The position numbers and the translations under genes were made by a program. Below, one piece after another: positions 35,650-45,358 of a stretch of 64,000 nucleotides of DNA. Every line of letters begins with the position of its first letter. Position 1 is the stretch's first letter. Source of the DNA: Thermothelomyces thermophilus ATCC 42464 (lineage: Eukaryota; Ascomycota; Sordariomycetes; Sordariales; Chaetomiaceae); assembly GCF_000226095.1 (NCBI RefSeq), contig NC_016477.1:2852001-2916000 (forward strand). Direction: 5' to 3'. Below the pieces are notes generated by a model. The model did not search any database and was not told the DNA's origin. It worked only from the letters and a program-made list of their open reading frames with translations.

Positions 35650-35800
35650 TCACCGACGGGTACTAATATCAACTATACTTAACGAGAGTACTCGTACAAC
35701 CACTTCCGGTTCATTGCCTCTAAGTGGTGCCGTAACTACGCCATTACCCACAAGAGGTGTAAGCCGGACATCACCAACTTTATACTATACAACAGTTATT
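35650..35800 (+). pseudogene. truncated second copy of the small Cys-containing gene
   Basis: The plus strand reads TQREYSYNHFRFIASKWC, then RNYAITHKRCKPDIT, and ends soon after. This matches codons 5 to 38 of the gene at 10406, with several residues changed (including one Cys) and the C-terminal CxxC half missing. The DNA is about three-quarters identical over 120 bp. Confidence 0.65.
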
Positions 35801-36987
35801 AGTTTTGAAAATTTAGGTTCTAGTCCAGCCGAGGGCTCGACAGGGCCTGGTTCGACGAGAGACCCCCACATGGTCCACCTAGGCGATCATACCTCAACTC
35901 TCCCCTTTACGCGATTGGTTACCGACGCTACGGTTACACGGTACGACACTGTAGTGCAAGCTATAATGCCCAGATTTTTTGCCCAGACTTGAAGATGTCT
36001 TTCAAATTGGTGCCAATGGAATTCGTATCCCATTTTTGCTCACATTGAGAGACGTACCTCAATATCGGCTAGTCTTTGGCGCAGTATAGCACGGCTTCTA
36101 CATATTCGTGCGGCTTCTCCTTCTTTCTTCCCTAACCCGCCCACGTTCTCCTTCACCTTTTCACCGCATTGCCGCATCGGCCACCACTTCGGAGAGATCG
36201 CGCCACGATAAACGCACAACGATCTGGATGGTGTTGCAATCCATGTCTGTAGATACGCCTAGCTAGTTTTGGTTGCTGGACATGGGCGGTCACAGCGTTC
36301 TAATGGTCAATGGCGTCGTCCTGGGCAGAAACGTGAAAGTGCCTGGTTGACCTGCATGATCGGCGAGGGGAACGCCGGGGAAGGTGTGTTACGAGCTGCC
36401 ATCGGCAGAGTAAAATTGGGGACCCAAAGCAAGCATTGACGGGGTTCAGTTCGAGAGTCTGTATCTAAGCTCACCAGTCAGCGGGTATAAGATGCCCCAT
36501 TTGCCATCAAGAACCCCAACAGCAGAGTGAGATCAGGGTCAACGGACGGAGAACCCGAGTTTGTTTGGTCCGGGAATATCTGTTTGTTTACCATCCGGCA
36601 GATCTACGAATACCTCTTTACAAGAACTTCACCGCCTCACACCACGCCCGATCCCCTCCTATGTAGCTTCGGGTACTGCAACGGCTGTTGACATACTAAG
36701 AAGGTTTGAGATGCAGCCCTTTCAAAGAGTACCTCAGGACATATACTAAGACAGCGGTGGAGGTGCCACCGCAGCCGCTTCGACAACCAGGGATATCACA
36801 TCTCGATTCCCAAAGAAACATTCCCAAGCAGCCGCGGTGAACGACCATCGCGATCTACATACGGCTAGCCAGCTATCGAATTACATCACCACCTCACCTC
36901 AACAGCAGAAAATAAGGTAGGCATTGCCTGTTCCCTTCAGACTGCTGTAACGAGTAATGCTAAACACTCAGACTGCCATAGACAAAC
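35801..36987. other. no gene seen
   Basis: Short frames only. The last 100 bp before 36988 is not obviously promoter-like apart from an ACAAACATGTC start context. Confidence 0.35.
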
Positions 36988-38100
36988 ATGTCAAACAACT
37001 CGTCGGACCACCAGCACAACAGAGCTGCTCCCCCTGCTCCCCCTCCTTCACCTGCTCCCCCTCCTTCCCCCCCTAACCCTCCTCCTCGTCCTCCAACTCC
37101 TCCTCCATCACCACCCCCTTATATACATACCCTAGATGAGAAAACGGCGCAGGAATTCTTCCCTGAGTAGACAATTGTTCAATGCAAGCCTGGGATGGAC
37201 TTGAGTTTGGATTGTACCGAAGGACAGAAATAGTTGTTTGGACGGTTGGTCGGACGAATCATTTTGAGCCTGATGTACGCTCCTTGAATGTTCACCGGAA
37301 TTACCTGCTTTTATAACCCTAACCCAAGAAGAGGAACGGGTCTGAACACCGATGACTCATCTGGCTCAACGTCGGGTCAAATGGATTTCGGCCTAAAGAC
37401 TTTGTCGCTCGCATAACTTAAAAAACAGCATATATTTGACGTGGACGATTTCTGCTCAAACTGTTCTTCAGACTCCCCATCATAAATTGATTCTTGCCAC
37501 ATGTATCTCATTCGGGCGACACAAGATTTTCGGGGCCTTACTCAGAGAGTCTGCCTCAGAAATGAAGAGTTGACAGAGGAGCGCAAAGGTCTTTGGGCGA
37601 TGTCACTGGGAGACATACAACAGCGGGAGGATATTAAACGAGTTGCCATAGCATTCTACAAGGATAAAGACAGAGACAAAGTGAGTAAAGCTAGACGATA
37701 TCTCGCGGAATGCCATTTACTGATACTAGTATAGCAAGGGTCTATTGAACAAGAGGCAAAAAGCTACGGCAAGACAATCCGGCTTTGGCGTGCAGTTGGA
37801 CTTCTCTGTCTAGAAGGAGTCCTATTGACGGATGGCCGGGTTTGTGTGGTCATAGTTGTTTCACCACCCCAACCGTCAGGGGATACGGGAGCGGTTGCGG
37901 GCGGTTCTCCTTCGGCAGGATTACGGACGACCTACAAGGTTGTAGTCAGTAAGGTGGATAGGGAGGAAAAGGTCACGCTGGAGCTGGAGTATGGTGACAT
38001 GCTCCGACTTGACGAAGATAAGAAGATGGAGGCGACGAGTGGTGGAATTGCGTTCATTGTCATGATGTATGATGTGGTTTCGGAGAGCCAAGATCACTAA
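36988..38100 (+). pseudogene. proline-rich two-exon gene, broken (352 residues), unknown
   Basis: An ATG at 36988 opens MSNNSSDHQHNRAAPPAPPP, a proline-rich head of about 35 residues ending PPPYIHTLDEKTAQEFF. A single frame continues to 37680, crosses a 54-bp intron (37681-37734, GTGAGT..TATAG) in phase, and ends SESQDH at 38100. Five stops interrupt exon 1 (TAG 37168, TAG 37231, TGA, TAA, TAA), all explained by C-to-T in CAG, CGA or CAA. The better-kept C-terminal half reads FRGLTQRVCLRNEELTEERK and TYKVVVSKVDREEKVTLELE. No domain is recognised. The stop codon overlaps that of the gene on the other strand, so the two form a tail-to-tail pair. Confidence 0.6.
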
Positions 38101-39464
38101 GGCTGCATACACTCCGGTCCGTAATCTAAGCCCCATGCGTTGTTCTCGACTTCACGTATGAAGGTTTCCCACTCGTCAGCTGACATATTCCATACGGACC
38201 ACAAATTTCCTAGGCTCTCTTCACTCCTGTGCTGATCCATCTCATCCGGAACCGGCAGATCGAGCTGAAGTGGTGACGCGGCAATCCCGACGGCGGCATC
38301 TAACGGAGAGCCCACGGGAGGATCACCTGCGCGCTAGTCGCTTTCGTGCTCTGCGATTGCGCCCGCTGTCTCCTCTCCAGTAAATGCATTACCGCCCGCT
38401 TGTGCGGCCGCAACAGCCAGCAGTATGTGCCAGGAATCGACCCCCACATCGCTCTCTGGCAGGCTAGCACTGACGGCCTGTCCACTCCCGCTGCCTGACT
38501 CGGAATGAACCGTCGCGGTGGGGCTGTTGTACGGTGCGGGCATGGCTCTCACCGAGACATCGCGTCGAGTGATTTACTGTCCCTGGGAGGTCTGCGGTGC
38601 GGTTTCCGCCTCTCGTTCGAGAGCCGACGAAGCGCGGATTGTCAGACACTTGTCATGCCGTGAGACCGCCGGCTCGCGGTGCTGGCAGGCGCTCGTAGCT
38701 CGAAACTGCGTTTCCTCGATTGAGTCCGGCCGAAGCGTTCGGCTCTCTGGCTCGGCAGATCTCTTCCTCTTCCTAGCGTGATGTCGACGCCTTTTCGGCC
38801 CTAGAAGCTGCGATTCCGAACAATCAACCTCGAGGTGACAGCTGACGAGCGTCCTCGAGCGGTACCTCTCCCGCCACTTCTGAAAATAATCCTCCCGAGA
38901 CCAGAGATTTACCTTAAGCGCGTCACAAATAGTCGTATAGCTACAGTATCGTTAGCCAAGAACGCTGCGAGCGCTGCGGCAATGTAAAATCTTACCTCCA
39001 CCGACTGATATTACGAATTCCGACGATAAACGGGACCCAGAGTGGAAGAGAAGCGTGGATCTCGTCCGGGACCTTGCAAGTAGGGAATTTGTTGGTAAAA
39101 CGGGCATTCTCTTTGGGAGTCCTTGGGCAAGCGTGGTAAAACCAGAGGCTCTTGCCTCCTATAATGATGTTAGTGCTAGAGAGACAAAGAAGTTGCCTAC
39201 TTACCACTGAAAAAAATCTCGATGCCACGATGCATGAGTCCGCGCCGAACATGCCGTTGTTGTTCCTGGAGGATCCACAGTGTTGTCCAGAGAAGCATGG
39301 CAGGCACCCTTTCTCCATCGAACGTTCCGCCAGTGGCTTCCACAAACTTCCGTATTACGTAGTATACTGAGGTTTTCGGGCAGCCGGTGACTAACGCCAC
39401 CTGGCATTCTGCCATAAACACTAGCGAAAAGAATTGTGCGATGCACCGCGAGCATTCCGCCTTC

Positions 39465-39640
39465 GCGACCAGAGCGGCGGCCTGCTCCGCGGAGGAAGAC
39501 AAAGCATCTCCCAAAGCATCTCCTGGGTTCTGATCCCCCGCCGCGACCAGAGCGGCGGCCTGCTCCGCGGAGGAAGACAAAGCATCTCCCAAAGCATCTC
39601 CTGGGTTCTGATCCCCCGCCGCGTCCAGAGAGGTGGATTT
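39465..39640. repeat. 78-bp tandem repeat within coding sequence
   Basis: Two nearly identical 78-bp units (39465-39542 and 39543-39620) and the start of a third encode a 26-residue repeat containing DALGDALSSSAEQAAALVA. The near-identity suggests recent duplication or gene conversion. Confidence 0.85.
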
Positions 39641-39823
39641 CTCCACTGATGAATGTTTGTCGTTGTTCAGCGGATCCAGGCTGCCTTCCACCAAGCAATC
39701 AACTGTATGGAGAACGTCGTCTGCAGTAGAAAGCTTGGTGTCCTGCCTCCTCTGGCACCATTCCTCCTCTGACACAGGCAGCCTGTCAAGAAATGTCGCC
39801 GCTCGGCGCTCCTACGCCAATTG

Positions 39824-39880
39824 CGAAGGTTTGGCTTGCGAAGGTTTGGCTTGCGAAGGTTTGGCTTGCGAAGGTTTGTA
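39824..39880. repeat. 15-bp tandem repeat within coding sequence
   Basis: Four units of CTTGCGAAGGTTTGG, encoding KPSQA on the minus strand. Confidence 0.85.
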
Positions 39881-40247
39881 CTCGGAGGTTGGATCCCAGA
39901 TCTCAATTTTTAGACCTGGCATTAAGTCCCCAGACTCGGTGAGCTGTGGGCTACTTGGGTTACCAACCCGACTTTCGTGTTGGCGCTGTGTTTGACCTTT
40001 ATCATCTTCCAAGTGGCCATTGGGGTGACTTATGGCTTGAGGCTAGACGCAGCCCAAGCTTACAGCTCGCTCTTCAAGCTAAGATATCAAGTCGGCAACC
40101 ATGGTGTTAGTGACCGTAAGAAGGTATGCAAGATAGGCATAGTCATTGCCGTTAAAGCCACAAACTCGTCTGGTGGACATGGCTGGATCGAGGCATGGAG
40201 AGGGAAGAGAGAGCAGCTGGCGCGAACCCGAGAAGAGCCCGGGTCTG

Positions 40248-40318
40248 GCGAAAGCACGCTATACCGAATTGAATTATTATCATTGATAACAATTCAATTC
40301 GGTATAGCGTGCTTTCGC
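40248..40318. repeat. 71-nt near-perfect palindrome (34-bp arms, 3-nt loop)
   Basis: The left arm GCGAAAGCACGCTATACCGA... (from 40248) pairs with the right arm ending at 40318. 28 bp are perfect, then one mismatch and five more pairs, closing on a 3-nt loop at 40282-40284. The hairpin would be very stable. It lies between the gene whose 5' end is near 40012 and the six-TM gene at 40808. It could be a fold-back element, a small-RNA precursor or a transcription terminator; nothing in the sequence decides. Confidence 0.9.
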
Positions 40319-40584
40319 GCATATGATCATTTCTAGCTTGGTTGGTTGTCTCAGCCACGGCGTCTGTGAGCCTTGACCAACCCCATGTATAAGCGCCCTG
40401 GGCCACCCCCTGCCGTTACCCGTCTTGATGCACGCCCTTTGACAGGCCCTGCAGACGATATTTCGCGTTTTCTCATATTGATATGCCCGTCTCCCCCACG
40501 GTGCTCACCATGGTTCATGCCGAGAAGAGCAAATTCGCGCGGTCCTCCCGCGGCAGGGAACTTTGCGTCTTAGAGAGGCTGCTC

Positions 40585-41180
40585 AGCCGAGAATCATCCC
40601 GCGCTACTCGGGGGAAGAGCCACGGCCTCTGACAAATGCAGTTCAATGACCAGCCAACAGTTCCATCATCCAATTAGTAGATATATGTGTGGACGCCTTG
40701 TGCACAGCGCGCGAACTGGAATTCTGCAAGATCTCTGCATATAGCGCTAGCAAGCGCTGCACCTCTCCTCAGCCATACTAGTTGCCTTGCTACCTTTTCT
40801 CGTCACGATGCAGGACTTTCTCAACCTTATTTCCTTCTCCTCTGGCGTGTGCTTCTTCGTCTTCAGGATCGCAGTTATACTTCTCTCGAGACGCCACTCC
40901 AACCACAGAAGGACTAAAACGGGGATCTCCGTACGTCCACCTGTCTACACCGCTCGTCCGAAGACTTTTGACTTTGTCTGGATCTTCCACCACATAGCTG
41001 TCTTTGTCCCCGATGCAGTCTTGTTCTTCATTGGGCGATCGCTCGGGTATCCCTTTGGGAATATTGCCGCTGCTCTTCGTGTGTATGGAAGTCTTTCGGC
41101 GGTGAGTCAGTGAACACGGCGTGTCCGGTTTTTTCTTGCTAATGGTTCGAGCAGACCCACTGGGTTCGTCTTTGGCCGCA
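40585..41180. repeat. segmental duplication, copy A (copy B from about 50277)
   Basis: From CCGAGAATCATCCCG to the start of exon 2 of the six-TM gene, this region aligns with about 50277-50970 in the same orientation, including about 220 bp upstream of the ATG. Homology resumes near 41640 and continues into the GC-rich repeat. Confidence 0.75.
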
Positions 41181-41776
41181 ATCACGAGTGTGGGCGCTGT
41201 GGCTGTACATTGCTGCAGCCGTCATCTTCCTCGCGGGGCTCATTGGGGCCGTCTTTCTCCCTACAGATAGCCACCGCACGGCTGCGACATGTACGATAGT
41301 TACGATCATTTGTGTGTGGTCTGTGGGCGAGGCTGTGGCCAAGATACGGGAGACAAAAGGGATTATATCGCAGCAGGCGCTATAGAAGTGGTATGTTCTC
41401 CTGGTGGCGTCGGCTTTCCCTATCGTCGGTGCCTGGGCAGCCTGGTCGTTGCCTTATGAACTACATCTTCCGGTAAGTGCCTGCTGAAATGGCTGCAAAG
41501 CTAGCGCTAAAGCTACAGATTCTCTGCTTTCCTTGCTACCTGGTGGAGCTGGCGTGGCTCATTTGCCTTAGGGAAACGATGTGCCTTTGTGCGCTTTATG
41601 TCCCGACGCTTTCGAGGCCTGGAACGAACTGCCAGGGCAACGCAGACCTCGATTTATACCCCGGGCCTCGGGAGGAGCTCGATTTTATTTGCGTAGGCTT
41701 GAGCTCGACGGCGACCCTCGTGCCTAAGAGCTTGTCCGACAGGTCGTGCTCCGGAAATGCGGCGTCGGTCCGCTAA
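40808..41776 (+). pseudogene. six-TM membrane protein with one in-frame TAG (289 residues)
   Basis: Three exons (40808-41101, 41155-41472, 41519-41776) are separated by introns of 53 and 46 bp with GTGAGT and GTAAGT donors, all in phase, totalling 290 codons. Six hydrophobic segments are visible: VCFFVFRIAVILL, IFHHIAVFVPDAVLFFIG, LYIAAAVIFLAGLIGAVFL, CTIVTIICVWSVGEAVA, YVLLVASAFPIVGAWAAW and CFPCYLVELAWLICL, followed by a soluble tail. One TAG at 41383 interrupts exon 2, where CAG is the likely ancestor. I do not recognise the family. A truncated paralogue with a shared upstream region lies at 50486. The TAG may be a true lesion or a recoded codon, since everything after it is intact. Confidence 0.6.
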
Positions 41777-41794
41777 GTGAAGGCGGGTATTTCA

Positions 41795-42050
41795 AATCGG
41801 GCGGGGCCATGCGGCGGAGTGGGCCCCAGAATGCATGAACGCGGGGCGCGGAGCGGAGAGTCCGGGAGGCCGAGGCCGACCGGACGGGATTCCCAGAGCC
41901 GCCGTCTCGTAAATGGCACCAGTTTTTCTCTATTTCTGTCTAATATGTAAATGATTTTCCAAATAAAGCGCTTAGCAACATCCATCGCGTCACGCCATGT
42001 AGCCGAGGATCTGAACTGGGCACCCCAGCGCACCTTGCCAACAGAACCGA
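41795..42050. repeat. GC-rich dispersed repeat, copy 1 of 3
   Basis: Shared blocks are GCGGAGCGGAGAG, then (C/G)GGGATTCCC, (A/T)AATGGCACCA, TATTTCTG(T/C)CTAAT and a final CGCGTCACGC.ATG..... with GGCACCCC. Copies 2 and 3 lie at 44720-45005 and about 51235-51400. In copies 1 and 3 the repeat directly follows the six-TM gene. Confidence 0.7.
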
Positions 42051-42572
42051 CCCTTCAAGCTTGAACCGCGATCCCGTATTCCCGCCCGCCGATCTATATC
42101 CGTCTATTCATTCCTATACACCTACCCTGCAACTATTTGTACGTCTCTTGGTGCTGTCAAATAGTAGCCTTCTGCTGGATTCCGTCCTAGACCCCTGCCT
42201 CTCTGACTGTTTTGCGCACAAAAAGCCCAGCGCGCCCGCACGATCCTGCGTCCCCGCTCCCGTCGCGCAACCCGAAGACCATCACCGGCAACGTTTTCGG
42301 CGTCACATTGACCCGTTCGGATACGCGCATCTTCGCGGTTACCGCCGGCTCAGTCGCCTAGCTGGCTGGTGTGTTGTTAAACAGTCCACGCACCCAACCC
42401 CCTTGACACCTCCACCTCTCCCATATTTTCCGCGACTCCTTTCTCGCTCTACGCCTCAATCCACACACGGTACTTAATGCACATATCGTCACGGAACTGC
42501 TGAAATGTATCGGCTGCGATTTGACAGGTCTGTTATGCTTTGCACCATTGACTCTTCATGGTTCTGAACTAG
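42051..42572. other. no gene seen
   Basis: A pyrimidine-rich plus strand with short frames only. It may hold the promoter and missing 5' exon of the zinc-finger gene downstream. Confidence 0.35.
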
Positions 42573-43311
42573 AGTAGGGATACGGGCAAGCCTGGCACTT
42601 CCGCCACCGCCGAGGCCAGTTCAAGAGACTCCTATTTACTCCGCCCTCTTCCGCTACTAAGAAAAGAGACAGATTGCCACCAATACACTGCCCTATACGC
42701 CCCAGCTTCGGATCTAACAACTGGCGAATTGACAGCAATACAACACTAGCCCCAGCAGCAGCACCATGAACAGTATCACCACGACCAGCTACCAGCACTC
42801 CGAGAAAGCAATCCTGTCCCCTATGGAGATAACAATCACCCGCAGCACCCGTACCTCGGCGTGTCGCCGAGTATGGTACCACTGAGCATCGCAGAGGCCC
42901 TACCGGTCGATCCGGCTCTTGCCACGGTCGGCGGTTGCGCCTCTCCTGTCCTGCGCCCGGTGCCTGTCCGTGGAGTCATGCCTCAGCCGGCGATGAACTC
43001 TCCGGCCGCTGTATCGGCCGTTCGGGTTCTCCGGAAGAATGTTTCTTGCCCTGCCTGCGGCAAAACTGGCCTACGCGCGACGTCCCTGAAGCGCCACCTT
43101 CGGACGCGTAAGTTTACCTTCCAGCCTTCTATCTGCTATATTTACGAGCGCGTGACTTAATGGTTTTGCGGCAGACTCCGGGGACCGGCCGTACAAGTGT
43201 GACCTGTGCCACAACACCTTCACTCGCAGCGACACCCGCAACTGGCACTTTCAGAGGTGCTCCGTCCGCCACGGCAACCCGACTGGTGCGAGCCACGCGC
43301 CTCACCCCTAA
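42573..43311 (+). pseudogene. C2H2 zinc-finger protein, broken
   Basis: The exon 42573-43107 (preceded by an acceptor-like GAACTAG) reads a Ser/Pro/Gln/His-rich activation-type region (QQQHHEQYHHDQL, NPVPYGDNNHPQHPYLG) and the first finger CPACGKTGLRATSLKRHLRTH. Its last codon is split by a 67-bp intron (43108-43174, GTAAGT..GCAG). Exon 2 gives the linker SGDRPYKC and the second finger CDLCHNTFTRSDTRNWHFQRC, then SVRHGNPTGASHAPHP and the stop at 43311. This pair of fingers, the second ending H-x3-C, is typical of a group of fungal transcription factors. One TAG at 42747 interrupts the Gln/His-rich region, where CAG fits a Gln run. The DNA-binding half is undamaged. The first exon with the start codon is not found. 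Confidence 0.75.
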
Positions 43312-43785
43312 GCGTACGCCGAAAAGAATGCGGCTGCCCGACAGAACCCTATAGCTTCGGTGAATTCGGGCGCCTGCTCCGTGGGGCGTTTGTGAGACGG
43401 AGGGGCGGGACAAAACGGGCCCGGTTGATAGGTCGGGGCATCTCGGAACTGCAGCGTCGGTCAATAGTCGGAGCGGCATGTACCTCAATGGATGGATGCT
43501 AGACATGCGCTAGAGATCCAAAGAGTACAAAATGACAATTGATTCGCTTAGGGGCGAGGGCGGGGGCGAAGGAGAAAAGGGATTGAGGTGGATAATACGA
43601 ATGGTTTTCCAAGGAAAAAGCCACATTTGCCGGAATAATTACACATGTATAGTAGCGCACGCCACGCGTCTATTTATATAAATAAGTCTCCCACTTAGTT
43701 CCAGTACCCTCGACCGTAAACATCTTCATTCCAATATTGCTATGCTTAGCGGGTCAGAGTTCTTCATCAGTTCCCGTCGCCAACC

Positions 43786-44575
43786 ATGTGCCACGGGCAT
43801 CCCCGTCACCACTCTTGCAGCCACCAATCCGTGACATAGCACTACTGCCCGTCGGCCCTCATAAATTTGGAGACAGGTTATCAGACGCCATATCCTAATG
43901 TATCGTTTGCGGTGTCCCAGCCATTAATAGCAAGCTGCCCGCTGGCAAACTGTGACTTTCGCAGCGCAGGAGGCGGCGAATGGACATGTTGCAAATGTGG
44001 AGGGCGGAATACCAGCGGGTGGTGCAGCAACATGTCACGCAAGCCGGAATGGGAAAAGAATCCCGTCACGAACGAATGGGAGTGGATTGAGCGTTGCGAC
44101 CATGGGTGTTGCCGTAGCTGTGGCAAGGCTGGTAAGTTCGCAGTTTGCTCGACAAAGCATTCTATTCCTGACATGGTTTCCAGGTCCGGCGAACACTAGC
44201 GAGCTGGATGAATCTGGCCATCCTACTGGCCGCCTCCCTTCCCATAGGCCCGGAGCTCCCAATTCTCGATCTGGTTTCACTCCACCGGCCGCTGAAGCGG
44301 TGATTCAAACCTCCCTGCCCGGATCGGGACGTGAGGCTGAAAACGAGGTCGAGCGCGAACTTCGTTTATTCCAAGATAAAGTCAAGACGGAGATGGACCG
44401 GATCAAACGCGAAAAAGGCAGCGATCTGTCTAAATCGGAGATATGGAAATACCGGGGGAGATATCTTCACAGGCACACCGAGATTCTTCGACGCCATCGC
44501 GTAAATAATTGTGATTACCCCCTGCGGAGAACGTTTTGGGACAACGTCAGCCTACCGATTTCAAGGCGCCCCTGA
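43786..44575 (+). pseudogene. Cys-rich zinc-binding fungal protein with one TAG (245 residues)
   Basis: ATG at 43786 opens MCHGHPRHHSCSHQSVT, then TAG at 43837, then HYCPSALINLETGYQTPYP. The known fungal pattern here is MC.GH...H.C.H....WHYCP, so the TAG stands where Trp is conserved. The frame continues through a zinc-ribbon-like region (GEWTCCKCGGRN, WIERCDHGCCRSCGKAG), crosses a 52-bp intron (44132-44183) in phase and ends in a charged coiled-coil (REAENEVERELRLFQDKVKT) at 44575. Apart from this codon the 246-codon reading frame is perfect. The family is widespread in fungi, probably binds zinc and has no assigned role. UAG here is one A-to-I edit from UGG, so readthrough by editing is possible but unproven. 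Confidence 0.7.
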
Positions 44576-44719
44576 GACGAGATAGGAAGGGAACTCCGGC
44601 GATGACTGTCCGGACCCTCACTCCGGTGTCGACTCGTTTCACACGATGCCCGACGTGCTACAACCTGTAGCATGGGGACTGACGCGGTGCGGTCATTGCC
44701 GATAAGGCGATGGCGCAGA

Positions 44720-45005
44720 GTCGGGGGCCTGTGATGCGGTGTCGGCCGGCTAGACGGGTGCGGTCGGGGAGGAGTGGGGATTGCGGGTGGAGTCGTGTTG
44801 GCAGAGAGTGCCAAGGATGTATAGACGTACGGGCGCAGAGCGGAGAGCCAGGCGGCGGAGCACGACGGAACGGGATTCCCGGGGCCGGGCAACTCGCAAT
44901 GGCACCATTTTTTCGGTATTTCTGCCTAATAATGAAATTAAATTTCCAGAGACAGCATCCCAGCGCGTCACGCAATGCCGTTAAGAATCCAAACTAGGCA
45001 CCCCA
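44720..45005. repeat. GC-rich dispersed repeat, copy 2 of 3
   Basis: Contains GGGCGCAGAGCGGAGAGCC, CGGGATTCCCGG, CTCGCAATGGCACCA and CAGCGCGTCACGCAATG in the order seen in the other copies. Confidence 0.7.
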
Positions 45006-45358
45006 ACCCTTGAGGCAGGCGGCAGGCCGTAGACGGGTTGTTGGTTGTGCTGCTGTTGGTGGTGCCGCTGGTGCTGGTAGGTGTATTGGTAGGCGGGTGC
45101 ATAAGCACTGCCGACCCCGAGAGTCGATGCATGCCAAGCTTGACCCATGAGATCGGCAGAGCGTTAGCTGGTGTCTGCCCCGACAGGGCTTCGAGTCCTC
45201 ACTCCCAGGTTCAGCAGCACTTCGCAACCCAGATGGCAGGCAGCATTCCTCGAGCCTCCCTGAGTCAACGTATATAAACTGGCATTTGGGAAGGCGACTA
45301 GAATCTGGTCCACGCCGAATGCAGGCGCTTGTCTGCACACACCACACAATGCAGGCAA
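45006..45358. other. no gene seen
   Basis: The minus strand reads a His/Gln-rich stretch (YQYTYQHQRHHQQQHNQQP) that could be the tail of an eroded regulator. Nothing else supports it. Confidence 0.3.

Larger units (their letters stand above)
38097..40012 (-). pseudogene. repeat-containing multi-exon gene, broken, unknown (600 residues or more)
   Basis: The frame runs from about 40012 to 39205, then across introns of 46 bp (39159-39204) and 55 bp (38941-38995) in phase, to the stop at 38097. The N-terminal part carries a five-residue tandem repeat (KPSQA, four times; 15-bp DNA unit). It then reads FLDRLPVSEEEWCQRRQD and two and a bit copies of a 26-residue Ala/Gly/Asp-rich repeat (78-bp DNA unit). 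A conserved-looking core follows (ECSRCIAQFFSLVFMAECQ, TGCPKTSVYYVIRKFVE, LLWTTLWILQEQQRHVRRG, TICDALKVNLWSREDYFQKW), then a basic patch (KRRRHHARKRKR) and an acidic tail with MSADEWETFIREVEN. Three stops interrupt it (39812, 38574, 38334), all CAG or CAA type. The basic patch suggests a nuclear protein. The 5' end is unresolved above 40012. Confidence 0.6.
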
